From contig UQKK01000038.1 in NCBI GenBank assembly GCA_900541505.1, positions 1-30,477 of the forward strand: 30,477 bases of DNA, written 5' to 3'. The notes below the pieces were generated by a model, which was given only the letters and a program-made list of their open reading frames with translations, had not been told where the DNA came from and made no database searches. The translations under genes and the position numbers were made by a program. How positions within the stretch are numbered: position 1 is the first letter of the stretch; each line of letters starts with the position of its first letter. Source of the stretch: an uncultured Ruminococcus sp. (GTDB lineage Bacteria; Bacillota; Clostridia; Lachnospirales; Lachnospiraceae). This document shows, piece by piece, positions 14,851 through 22,120 of this stretch.

Positions 14851-14934
14851 CATCCTTTTGCCTGAGAGATTAACAGCCCCGTCCAAGGGGCTGCGTACAC
14901 CTTCGGCGCTCTTTTTCAAAGAGACTCTCCTGAG
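14851..14934 (-). promoter_or_regulatory. Glycine riboswitch, single aptamer
   Basis: The minus-strand RNA has the conserved glycine-aptamer elements in order: CAGGAGAG, then GCGCCGAAGGTG, a GC-rich variable hairpin (CAGCCCC/GGGGCTG), and CTCTCAGGCAAAAGGAT. Only one aptamer fits: the promoter begins 34 nt further upstream. A small 5' hairpin (GTGC/GCAC, 14959-14946) takes the place of the partner and resembles the 'ghost' helix of singlet glycine riboswitches. The core runs straight into the symporter's GGAGGAG site (14851-14845), and I see no U-tract terminator, which suggests translational control. Confidence 0.92.
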
Positions 14935-14967
14935 TTTAATCTTTTGTGCTTTAGCGCACTATAGTAA

Positions 14968-14996
14968 AGAATAGCACTGTAACCCGCAAAATGCAA
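14968..14996 (-). promoter_or_regulatory. Promoter of the glycine riboswitch-AgcS unit
   Basis: On the minus strand TTGCAT (14996-14991), a 17-nt spacer and TATTCT (14973-14968) place the RNA start near 14962, at the foot of the small 5' hairpin. Confidence 0.6.
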
Positions 14997-15023
14997 GTAT
15001 TTTCTATCTGTGGCGCGGCTTGT

Positions 15024-15806
15024 TTATCCCAATGCCACATCCAGTATCATCATCAGCACAAATCCCAGCGCCACACCGATGGTACTGATATTGGAGTGTT
15101 CTCCGCTCTGAGCTTCCGGAATCAGTTCTTCCACCACCACATAAATCATGGCGCCCGCCGCGAAGGACAAAAGATACGGCAGAAGCGGTACCACCAGTCC
15201 GGTCAGCAGGATGGTAATGACTGCCGCGATGGGCTCTACAATCCCCGACAGTGCACCGTACACAAATGCCCTGCCTTTGGAGATACCCTGGCTTTTCAGC
15301 GGCATGGAAATGATTGCGCCCTCCGGGAAATTCTGGATGGCGATTCCCACGGACAGGGCAAATGCCCCCGCCATCGTCATCACACTGTTTTCTGTGAGCG
15401 CGCCCGCAAATGTAACTCCCACCGCCATACCTTCCGGGATATTATGCAGCGTCACCGCAAGGACAAGCATGGTCGTTTTTTTTAAATGGGACGGAACCCC
15501 CTCTGGCTTCTCATCTGTAAAATGCAGATGAGGTGTCACAGTATCTAAAAGAAGCAGAAATCCCATGCCCAGAAGAAAGCCGCCCGACGCCGGAATCCAG
15601 GCGATACCGCCCTTCTCTTCCGCCATGTCGATTGCCGGTATCAAAAGAGACCAGACCGACGCCGCAATCATCACTCCCGAGGCAAAGCCCAAAAGGAGCT
15701 TCTGCAGCCTCTCGTTCATTTCCTTTCTCATACAGAATACCATTGCTGCTCCCAGAGTGGTGCCGGCAAATGGTATCAGGATTCCTGCTATTGTATTTAT
15801 GTTCAT
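15024..15806 (-). CDS. ZIP family metal transporter
   Basis: This 260-residue membrane protein has the ZIP metal-binding motifs in two helices: HNIPEG (121-126) and NFPEG (159-163). A His-containing loop TPHLHFTDEK (91-100) lies between helices 3 and 4. It presumably imports zinc or another divalent metal; the exact ion is not readable. Length and eight-helix pattern fit bacterial ZupT/GufA-like members. The ATG follows GGGGAG by 9 nt. It has its own promoter (15862-15891) in the gap after the flavodoxin gene. Confidence 0.9.
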   Translation of the reverse strand: MNINTIAGILIPFAGTTLGAAMVFCMRKEMNERLQKLLLGFASGVMIAASVWSLLIPAIDMAEEKGGIAWIPASGGFLLGMGFLLLLDTVTPHLHFTDEKPEGVPSHLKKTTMLVLAVTLHNIPEGMAVGVTFAGALTENSVMTMAGAFALSVGIAIQNFPEGAIISMPLKSQGISKGRAFVYGALSGIVEPIAAVITILLTGLVVPLLPYLLSFAAGAMIYVVVEELIPEAQSGEHSNISTIGVALGFVLMMILDVALG

Positions 15807-15861
15807 ATTATATCTCTCCCCTTGTTGTTTTTTGTCTGTCGAAAAATTTTATCGATATCTT

Positions 15862-15891
15862 ATCATATGCAGCGGGGAAAGATTTTGTCAA
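15862..15891 (-). promoter_or_regulatory. Promoter of the ZIP transporter gene
   Basis: On the minus strand a perfect TTGACA (15891-15886), an 18-nt spacer and TATGAT (15867-15862). The start of transcription would be about 50 nt before the gene. Confidence 0.65.
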
Positions 15892-15981
15892 TGGTTATTT
15901 TTACCGGCACCTGGCACAGCTTTTTTGGCTGCTGGCGTCATCTTCGCCGGCATCGTTCTGTGTCTTCTTATCAGCCGTCCG

Positions 15982-16404
15982 TCACACCAATTCTTTTCCG
16001 GCATTCTCACACTCTGCAAGCGCTTCGTCATCAGGTGCTTCGTTGGCGATGATGCCGTCCTCTCTCACCAGTTTCGCCCCTGCGTTTTTCATCCGCTCTG
16101 CCCAGTCTCTCATCCATTCGCCGTCTCCCCAGCCATAGGACCCGAACAGCAAAATTGTTTTCCCGGACACCAGGGGCTCCAACGCTTCCACAAAAGGCTC
16201 CATCTCGCTCTCCTCAAGCTGCTCTGCGCCCATGGACGGGCAGCCTAACGCAAACGCATTTTCTTCTGCCACTGCCGCCGCATCTGCCTGAGATACTTCC
16301 AGAAGATTCGCTTTTCCTCCCGCCGCTTCAATCCCTTTTGCAACAGCTTCCGCCATTGTCTGGGTGTTGCCGGTTCCGCTCCAATACACTACCGATACGC
16401 TCAT
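15982..16404 (-). CDS. Flavodoxin
   Basis: This 140-residue short-chain flavodoxin binds FMN and carries single electrons in place of ferredoxin. The phosphate loop is SGTGNT (9-14), and the FMN-flanking loops are GCPSMGAEQLEE (about 54-65) and GSYGWGDGEWMRDW (about 88-101). Length is normal. The start follows GGAGGG by 8 nt. It is the second gene after DUF3793 (32-nt gap) in a unit with Fur-like boxes upstream. This fits the known use of flavodoxin under iron limitation. Confidence 0.95.
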   Translation of the reverse strand: MSVSVVYWSGTGNTQTMAEAVAKGIEAAGGKANLLEVSQADAAAVAEENAFALGCPSMGAEQLEESEMEPFVEALEPLVSGKTILLFGSYGWGDGEWMRDWAERMKNAGAKLVREDGIIANEAPDDEALAECENAGKELV

Positions 16405-16436
16405 GTCTAATCCCTCCGTTATTTTATTTGTTGAAT

Positions 16437-17024
16437 TTACTGAGCAATTTCCCGGATACTCTTTCCGGTCAGAAATTCATTGACCGCACAGTCTTTCGCC
16501 CGGTCATATTCATTGAACATCATCCTTGCTTTTGAGAGGTTTGCGTAGACTTTCCAATATCCAATCATCAGGCAGCGCTGTCCCTCATTTTCTATAAACC
16601 CTCTGACATCCTCGATGGGATATCCAAGGAAGATTCCAATCTCATGAGGAAAGCCCCTTCCCTGCGCGGCAAATGTCTCCACTCTGGCTCCAAGTCTCTT
16701 TAAACTCTCCTCCAGTGTGCCGCCGGCATATCCATACTCTGCAAGCAGGCGGCTTATCTCCGGGCGGGACAGATACTCTTTCAGCTCCTCATGGCGGTAA
16801 AAAAGGACAAGGCATTTTCCGTCCATAATACAGAGCTTGCGGTAAGAGATATCCATTCCCCGGAAGATTTCCTTAAGCCCCTCGCAGAGTTCCTCCTCCA
16901 CAGAAATCACGCATGAGACTTTCAATCCTTTCAGAAAATGCGCGCACTGCAGCACAATCTGGAATTTCAGTCTCAGGTTTCGGTCACTGTTTTTCAGAAA
17001 ATAAGATAATACTTCTGCCGGCAT
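16437..17024 (-). CDS. DUF3793 family protein
   Basis: This 195-residue soluble protein matches DUF3793: LRLKFQIVLQCAHFLKGLKVSCVISV near the start, then YRKLCIMDGKCLVLFYRHEEL, and PHEIGIFLGYPIEDVRGFIEN, the family's conserved core. Function is unknown. In Clostridia it commonly accompanies flavodoxin and ferrous-iron transport genes, as here with flavodoxin. I chose ATG 17024 because GGAGGAG lies 5 nt upstream; the ATG at 17036 has none. A Fur-like box covers 17041-17055, so an iron-starvation role is likely (inference). Confidence 0.85.
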   Translation of the reverse strand: MPAEVLSYFLKNSDRNLRLKFQIVLQCAHFLKGLKVSCVISVEEELCEGLKEIFRGMDISYRKLCIMDGKCLVLFYRHEELKEYLSRPEISRLLAEYGYAGGTLEESLKRLGARVETFAAQGRGFPHEIGIFLGYPIEDVRGFIENEGQRCLMIGYWKVYANLSKARMMFNEYDRAKDCAVNEFLTGKSIREIAQ

Positions 17025-17040
17025 ATGCTCCTCCATATTT

Positions 17041-17055
17041 TGAGAATGATTTTCA
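17041..17055. promoter_or_regulatory. Fur box upstream of DUF3793-flavodoxin
   Basis: TGAGAATGATTTTCA is a 7-1-7 inverted repeat that matches the Fur consensus TGATAATnATTATCA at all but two positions. It lies just downstream of the predicted transcription start and before the ribosome site of DUF3793, a repressing position. Confidence 0.7.
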
Positions 17056-17064
17056 ATTTATTTC

Positions 17065-17093
17065 ATGGTATCACGGAGCGATATCCATTTCAA
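17065..17093 (-). promoter_or_regulatory. Promoter of the DUF3793-flavodoxin unit
   Basis: On the minus strand TTGAAA (17093-17088), a 17-nt spacer and TACCAT (17070-17065). It lies between the two Fur-like boxes. Confidence 0.45.
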
Positions 17094-17103
17094 TATATAT
17101 TCT

Positions 17104-17118
17104 TGAGAACTTTTCTCA
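17104..17118. promoter_or_regulatory. Second Fur-like box
   Basis: TGAGAACTTTTCTCA has TGAGAA/TTCTCA symmetry and is followed by TTATC, giving a Fur-like right half TCATTATC. It starts 63 nt from the first box and flanks the same promoter. The match is weaker than at 17041. Confidence 0.4.
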
Positions 17119-17161
17119 TTATCCTCCTCTTTCTTTTTCTGCTATTTTATCCTTTTTTTAG

Positions 17162-17190
17162 TTGTTCCATGCACCGCTTTAGTGTATAAT
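17162..17190 (+). promoter_or_regulatory. Promoter of the small P-loop gene
   Basis: TTGTTC (17162-17167), a 17-nt spacer and perfect TATAAT (17185-17190), about 60 nt before the gene start. Confidence 0.65.
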
Positions 17191-17251
17191 AAATATAAGC
17201 ATTTGAGAGGTGATAAATCTCAAAAATACATACTTAAAGGAGAGATTCGCC

Positions 17252-17674
17252 ATGGTAAATTTAATCACAGGCCCCAGAGGCAGCGGAAAGACACAACAAA
17301 TGATAGACCTCGCTAACGAGAAGGTCAAAACATCCAATGGAAATGTAGTTTTAATCAAAAGGAGTCACAAGGATACATATACGGTAGATTTCAACATACG
17401 CGCGATTCGTATGGCAGATTACAAAGACATCTTAACTTTGGAGGAATTTGTAGGATTCCTGTATGGCATGGTTGCCGGCAACCACGATATCGAAGCGATT
17501 TTTATCGACAGCGTCTTAAAACAGGCGAACATCACACTGGAGAGCCTTCCGGTTTTCCTTCAGAAGCTGAACAAGATTTCCAAAGAAGACAATATCGAGT
17601 TTTATCTGAGCATCAGCGCAGAGAAGAATGAGATTCCAGATATAGATTCTCCGGACTACAATGTAATAGGCTGA
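17252..17674 (+). CDS. Small P-loop NTPase-like protein of unknown function (140 aa)
   Basis: This 140-residue protein starts at ATG 17252 with AAAGGAG 9 nt upstream. A Walker A motif is at the very N-terminus (GPRGSGKT, 7-14). A possible Walker B-like strand is EAIFIDSVLKQ (about 85-95), with a single Asp after four hydrophobic residues. The length is about that of a minimal nucleotide-binding fold, without further domains. Similar stand-alone Clostridia proteins are often labelled 'twitching motility protein PilT', for which I see no support. It sits alone with its own promoter and terminator. Function unknown. Confidence 0.75.
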   Translation: MVNLITGPRGSGKTQQMIDLANEKVKTSNGNVVLIKRSHKDTYTVDFNIRAIRMADYKDILTLEEFVGFLYGMVAGNHDIEAIFIDSVLKQANITLESLPVFLQKLNKISKEDNIEFYLSISAEKNEIPDIDSPDYNVIG

Positions 17675-17707
17675 CTTGTGTGAAGTTTTTTCACATATTA
17701 TTTAAAG

Positions 17708-17750
17708 AAGTGCCGCCCAGGTCTCAATAAGAGATACCTAAGCGGCACTT
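17708..17750. terminator. Bidirectional terminator between convergent genes
   Basis: AAGTGCCGC (17708-17716) pairs with GCGGCACTT (17742-17750), and AGGTCTC/GAGATACCT pair inside. It separates the plus-strand P-loop gene from the 3' end of the OPT transporter gene. U-tracts are modest on both sides. Confidence 0.7.
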
Positions 17751-17788
17751 CTGTTCTTATCATCTGTTCATTTCATATTCATGTGAAA

Positions 17789-19372
17789 CTATAGGAACAT
17801 CTTTATCAGGCTGGAGAAAAATCCATACAGACCGTCTCCCGCAATCAAACCGGCATCGCGGCAGTTCATGAACTCATCGCCGATAATCAGACGGATAAGG
17901 ATTGCCACTACAACTCCAATACCGTAGATGGGATTGTTAATCAGCAGCCCGGTCGCAAATAAGACTCCCAGCATGTGCTTTCCGCCTAAAATCTGGATAA
18001 TCGCTCCGGGGATTGCCCAGATAGCCAGCTCTTTTAACAGCCCCATATCCGCTCCCAGCTGCGCGGTCGTCGCGAATACATTGCTTGCCGCGGGAATCAG
18101 CCCGTCCGCCAATGTCATCTCACCGAATATCATGACGACAACAATACCTATGAACGCGCCCAGGATTTCGATGTATACCTGCTGTTTTCTTCCATATACT
18201 TCATGCTCTTTGTTCTGTCCTTTTCCGCGGATAATCCATCCTGTCTTCAAATCGTATCCCATATCCGCAAAGCAGGGACCTACCGAACTGATATAACCGG
18301 TCAAAACCGCGACTGCCAGAGGCGGGAAGCCCAGCAGTACGCCTATGGTCATGAAAATGGTCGTCACCGCGAATCCCGGGAACCATCCGGAGTACATCGC
18401 CGCCATACCGATGAGCATCATAGATGCCACTGATGCAAAGGCTGTCCAGAAAACCCAGAGAATTATCTGTCCCACTCCCATGCCGGAGAAAATGCCGCAT
18501 ACAAGACCGACGATAATCGCGCCTGCCACATGGATGCCGAAGCTTCCGAACAGAGAACGTCTTGCATCCTTATCCTCAACAGTAAGCGCTGTTTCCGTCT
18601 CCTGTGCCTCTGCTTTACTCCTGTTCGCACTTTTATAAATAGAAATCAGAGACTGCACCAGCGCGATAATCCCCGCGCCAATCATCACTCCCTGAGGGAT
18701 GTTGGTGGCGCCAATATCAAAACCGGTCAGCGGCTGCGCGTATCCGCGAATCAAAAGCCCGACTCCCAGACCGCCCATGGCAACGATATTGGCAATAAAC
18801 ACAATACCCACAGCGCCCACAGGCAGTTTGAAGATACTGCCCACGATACCTACAACGATACCCTGGATAACACGTTTTGCCTTATCGCCGCCTTCATCCC
18901 CGGCTTCCAGCACTTCCGCCGTTGCCACGCCCGGAGCCCATGCCTCTTTCGCCGGAAAGATTTTTGAGTCGTACAGACGTCCGACTACGTAGATAGAGAT
19001 ACAGGTTCCGAAAATACATCCGAACGCCATAGGCAGAATCGCTTTCATTTCACCCATGACAAAGAGAATGGCAATGGCAGTAAAAGCACAGTTGGATGCC
19101 GCAAATCCCGCGCCCGAAGTGATGGTCTGGATATAGTTCTGTCTCTCCAGGCTCTTAAACTTCCCAAGAGCGGTTAAAGGGAGCTTTGCCAAAAGCATTG
19201 CCAGAATCGCTCCTAAAATGGAGGTATTGGCGGACACGCCCACTTTTCCTAAAATCTGCATACAGACAACTGCCGACAAAAATGACAGGACAGTCCCTAA
19301 AATCACGGTTCCCGGCTCAAAAGCACTAATTTTTTTAAATCCGCTTTGCGGTATCTTTTTTTCCTTCTCCAT
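17789..19372 (-). CDS. OPT family oligopeptide transporter
   Basis: This 527-residue polytopic membrane protein resembles bacterial OPT/YSL transporters. Family-like stretches include EPGTVILGTVLSFLSAVV at the start, SLERQNYIQTITSGAGFAASNCAF (the conserved N/S-rich segment), LSDSK..AWAPGVATAEVLEAG region, and GGKHMLGVLFATGLLINNP near the end. OPT proteins import small peptides or metal chelates; the exact substrate is unknown. The ATG at 19372 follows AGGAGG by 7 nt. It lies 19 nt downstream of an M29-like aminopeptidase in the same operon, which points to peptide import coupled to hydrolysis (inference). Confidence 0.85.
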   Translation of the reverse strand: MEKEKKIPQSGFKKISAFEPGTVILGTVLSFLSAVVCMQILGKVGVSANTSILGAILAMLLAKLPLTALGKFKSLERQNYIQTITSGAGFAASNCAFTAIAILFVMGEMKAILPMAFGCIFGTCISIYVVGRLYDSKIFPAKEAWAPGVATAEVLEAGDEGGDKAKRVIQGIVVGIVGSIFKLPVGAVGIVFIANIVAMGGLGVGLLIRGYAQPLTGFDIGATNIPQGVMIGAGIIALVQSLISIYKSANRSKAEAQETETALTVEDKDARRSLFGSFGIHVAGAIIVGLVCGIFSGMGVGQIILWVFWTAFASVASMMLIGMAAMYSGWFPGFAVTTIFMTIGVLLGFPPLAVAVLTGYISSVGPCFADMGYDLKTGWIIRGKGQNKEHEVYGRKQQVYIEILGAFIGIVVVMIFGEMTLADGLIPAASNVFATTAQLGADMGLLKELAIWAIPGAIIQILGGKHMLGVLFATGLLINNPIYGIGVVVAILIRLIIGDEFMNCRDAGLIAGDGLYGFFSSLIKMFL

Positions 19373-19391
19373 GTCAGTTCCTCCTAAAGAA

Positions 19392-20462
19392 TCAGTAGCC
19401 GGCAACCCCCATCTTCTTGCAAATCTCACGGGCAACCGGGTCAATATATACACCGTCTTCTTCCACTACCACATCGTCCAGAATGATAGTCGGTCTTAAG
19501 AGGATACCGTCTGTATGGCAGGGAGCCGGCCATCCGCCTGTCTCATTGGTGATAGCCGCGCCCTGGCTTCCGATACCGAATTCCATACATCCGAATACAC
19601 GCTCGTCTTCTACAATACGTCCGGTGGTCTTGGTTACGCCCGGATTAAAGCCCATGGAGTAGTGTGCCAGGCGATAGCAGGAGGGGTCATGATAGGAAGC
19701 CAGCCAGTCTGAGAGAACCGCCGCTTCATTGGCGCCTTCAATCTTTGTCACAACACCCTTCTCCAGAGTCAGTTTTACAGGATTGTTCAGTTTGCCGATT
19801 TCTGCCGGCGGCCATAAAGCGCCGTCAAATACCAGTGTTCCTTCTATCGTCTCCTCAATGGGGCACCAACTGGTCTGTCCGCCCAGCATGATGGGATATC
19901 CTTTGCGGGTCGCTCTCTGTCCGGAGTGGCGAATCTTTCTGCCTCTGTGGTATCCGATTAAATCGGTTCCGTTTTTACTCAAGACCTGGATTTTGTCAGC
20001 CTTCTCAAATAAAGCTTTAAAATGCTCACCCAGTTCAATCATCAAATCATAATCTACATTGGTGACCGTATTGACCAGCATCTCCACATCCATACCGGTC
20101 AGGCAAATGTAGCGCACGCCTGCATCCATCGCAGCCCGGAAAGAAGCACTGTGCATGACATACTGGTAGGTAAGCTCCACCCAGACATCACAGTTCTGTA
20201 CTGCTGCCGCTACCGGTGCGGGCGGGTCCATAACCGCGCATTTTGCCGTCGGATAATTAATCACAGTGGGGACAGCGTCCACACAGAACACCGCGTTGGC
20301 AAACGCCTCCACTACTCTGGTATCAGTAGAACTGTCGCTGGTGATAAGTACATTCTCCCCCGGTTTTACCAACAGCACATCCCTCACCATCTTCAGTGCG
20401 CCTTTTGCTGTTTCAAAGCTCAGATACTTGCTGGTTGGCTCAATTCCTAAATTCAAATCCAT
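19392..20462 (-). CDS. M29-like aminopeptidase / NicX-type metalloenzyme
   Basis: This 356-residue protein resembles the leucyl aminopeptidase M29 / 2,5-dihydroxypyridine dioxygenase (NicX) superfamily. Supporting stretches are LLVKPGENVLITSDSSTDTRVVEAFANA near the start, CDVWVELTYQYVMHS, the Glu in VTKIEGANEAA (about 242), E294 in CMEFGIGSQ, and the metal-ligand pair H316xD318 in CHTDG, matching the HxD end motif of M29. It is somewhat shorter than classical M29 enzymes (about 400). The ATG at 20462 follows AGGAGG by 7 nt. It leads the operon with the OPT transporter, so peptidase activity is the simpler reading; a dioxygenase-like role is the alternative. Confidence 0.75.
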   Translation of the reverse strand: MDLNLGIEPTSKYLSFETAKGALKMVRDVLLVKPGENVLITSDSSTDTRVVEAFANAVFCVDAVPTVINYPTAKCAVMDPPAPVAAAVQNCDVWVELTYQYVMHSASFRAAMDAGVRYICLTGMDVEMLVNTVTNVDYDLMIELGEHFKALFEKADKIQVLSKNGTDLIGYHRGRKIRHSGQRATRKGYPIMLGGQTSWCPIEETIEGTLVFDGALWPPAEIGKLNNPVKLTLEKGVVTKIEGANEAAVLSDWLASYHDPSCYRLAHYSMGFNPGVTKTTGRIVEDERVFGCMEFGIGSQGAAITNETGGWPAPCHTDGILLRPTIILDDVVVEEDGVYIDPVAREICKKMGVAGY

Positions 20463-20494
20463 GTTTTTTCCTCCTGTCATGTTTTTGTATTTGT

Positions 20495-20509
20495 TTCACT
20501 CGCAGTGAA
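20495..20509. promoter_or_regulatory. Perfect operator-like dyad in the aminopeptidase-OPT leader
   Basis: TTCACT-cgc-AGTGAA is a perfect 6-3-6 inverted repeat placed about +7 to +21 from the predicted transcription start, a typical repressor position. A likely binder is one of the XRE-cupin proteins encoded at 22121-23281 (inference). The half-site TTCACTCG recurs at 20825-20832 in the start of the GATE gene. Confidence 0.5.
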
Positions 20510-20522
20510 TGTTTGTAATAAA

Positions 20523-20551
20523 ATTGTATCACATTTTAATTTTATTCACAA
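20523..20551 (-). promoter_or_regulatory. Promoter of the aminopeptidase-OPT operon
   Basis: On the minus strand TTGTGA (20551-20546), a 17-nt spacer and TACAAT (20528-20523). Two TGTGA direct repeats span the -35 and the spacer. Confidence 0.6.
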
Positions 20552-20804
20552 TTATAAATATATCCCAAATATCAATTCGGTTTTATATGCATTTTTTACA
20601 TAATATTTTTTCTATTTGTAAAAAATATAGGTTCATTTTTCATGTATTCAACCTATAAATACCGTTTTTAGCGCATTTTTGCAGTAAAATTTTATATATC
20701 GTTATTTTTCACAAAAAAGTGGTTTGTTTTTCGTAATTTTTACATATACAAAAAATTTTTAACTAATGCTAAAATAGAGCCATCTTAATGACGCGGAGGC
20801 AATT
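20552..20804. promoter_or_regulatory. AT-rich divergent control region before the GATE gene
   Basis: This gap is very AT-rich with A- and T-tracts. It contains a perfect 8-bp dyad TATAGGTT / AACCTATA (20626-20633 and 20650-20657). TAAAAT near 20770 could be the -10 of the plus-strand gene, but I see no good -35, which suggests an activated promoter. No ORF or RNA gene is visible. Confidence 0.4.
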
Positions 20805-21968
20805 ATGAAAAAGAAAAAAGCAATTTCACTCGAGACTTTTGTTTTTCTTGCGGTTTTGGCATTTATCATCTACTACCTGCAGTCCGTCATGGGACTGGGT
20901 CCTATGTTTTCAACCTTGATGAATACCGCGCACTCTCTCCTTTTAGAGGTTGTCTTTTATATTATGGCAATCTCTGTTATCGCGGGCGCCTTCTCGGCAC
21001 TGGCAACCGATTTTGGCGTTATCGCACTGTTAAACAAACTGATTTCCCCTATCATGAGACCGATTTACGGGCTTCCCGGCGCGGCTTCTTTGGGAATCGT
21101 GACCACCTTTATCTCGGACAATCCCGCCATCCTCTCACTGGCAAAGGATAAGGGATTCCGTCAGTATTTCAGCCGCAATCAATTTCCCGCCCTGTGCAAT
21201 CTGGGCACCTCTTTCGGCATGGGTTTGATTCTCTGCACATATATGATTGGGCTGGGTACCGGAAATGAATTTATCTCCTCCGTAGGATGCGGACTGCTGG
21301 GGGCTTTCATCGGGAGCATTTTCAGCGTGCGCATCATGATTAAACTGACTTCCGGTTTCTATAAGAAACAGGCGGCTGTCAATACAGAATACTCCGCCAA
21401 TGACGAGCTTGCCGCTCCCGATGATTCCCGTTATGTAGCAGAGGGAAGTCTTTTTAACCGAATTTTCAATTGTATACTGGAAGGCGGCAAAACAGGCGTA
21501 CAGCTGGGTCTGGAAATCATCCCCGGTGTGCTGACGGTCTGCACCATTGTCATGATTTTAACATACGGTCCCGGTACGGTGGACGGCGCTGCCGCCTACA
21601 CGGGAGCGGCATATGAAGGGGTCGCCTTAATTCCACGCCTGGGCGCCTTCCTTCAGCCTGTTACAGGAGTCCTCTTCGGCTTCCACGATGCTTCCGCAAT
21701 CGCCTTTCCGCTTACTGCGCTTGGTTCTTCGGGGGCTGCCATGGGGCTGGTTCCCGGGATGCTGGCAAATGGCGCCGGCGGAAATGAGATTGCCGTATTT
21801 ACCGCTATCGGCATGTGCTGGAGCGGGTACTTAAGCACCCATATTTCCATGATGGATTCCCTGCATAAGCGCGAGCTCACCGGTCAGGCAATCATCTCCC
21901 ACACCATCGGAGGGTTAATCGCGGGAATGGCAGCGCATTTCAGTTTTTTATTATTTTCCATGATATAA
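20805..21968 (+). CDS. Nucleoside-recognition (GATE) domain membrane protein, transporter-like
   Basis: This 387-residue polytopic membrane protein carries the GATE / nucleoside-recognition domain pattern twice: MAISVIAGAFSALATDFGVIALLNKLISPIMRPIYGLPGAASLG in the first half and LEIIPGVLTVCTIVMIL, RLGAFLQPVTGVLFG in the second. The pairing is typical of YjiH/SpmA-type proteins. These are thought to be transporters or transporter parts with unassigned substrates. The ATG follows GGAGG by 5 nt. It is divergent from the aminopeptidase-OPT operon and followed by two XRE-cupin regulators, so it probably moves an amino acid or peptide product (inference). Confidence 0.75.
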   Translation: MKKKKAISLETFVFLAVLAFIIYYLQSVMGLGPMFSTLMNTAHSLLLEVVFYIMAISVIAGAFSALATDFGVIALLNKLISPIMRPIYGLPGAASLGIVTTFISDNPAILSLAKDKGFRQYFSRNQFPALCNLGTSFGMGLILCTYMIGLGTGNEFISSVGCGLLGAFIGSIFSVRIMIKLTSGFYKKQAAVNTEYSANDELAAPDDSRYVAEGSLFNRIFNCILEGGKTGVQLGLEIIPGVLTVCTIVMILTYGPGTVDGAAAYTGAAYEGVALIPRLGAFLQPVTGVLFGFHDASAIAFPLTALGSSGAAMGLVPGMLANGAGGNEIAVFTAIGMCWSGYLSTHISMMDSLHKRELTGQAIISHTIGGLIAGMAAHFSFLLFSMI

Positions 21969-21976
21969 TTTCAATT

Positions 21977-22029
21977 CAAAATAGATTTTATCCGTGCAGA
22001 ATCCTCAAAGACGGATGAAATCTATTTTG
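21977..22029 (+). terminator. Long 19-bp stem after the GATE gene
   Basis: CAAAATAGATTT-T-ATCCGT (21977-21995) pairs with ACGGAT-G-AAATCTATTTTG (22011-22029), leaving a 15-nt loop. It starts 8 nt after the stop codon. No U-tract follows, so it may be a 3'-end stabiliser or attenuator rather than a simple terminator. Confidence 0.5.
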
Positions 22030-22120
22030 AGTTTCAGCGATGGGATTCGCACTGATTTTTTTACTTTTTTTCTTTTGGGAAAGAGGTTATAATGAAGACA
22101 AATATGTTAAGGAGTTTCGT

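Noticed and set aside
15807..15861. Zinc-uptake regulator (Zur-like) operator before the ZIP gene
   Set aside because: No convincing 7-1-7 or 9-1-9 dyad was found around the promoter.
17252..17674. Naming the small P-loop protein a PilT twitching-motility ATPase
   Set aside because: It is far too short and lacks the secretion-ATPase Asp and His boxes; only Walker A is seen.
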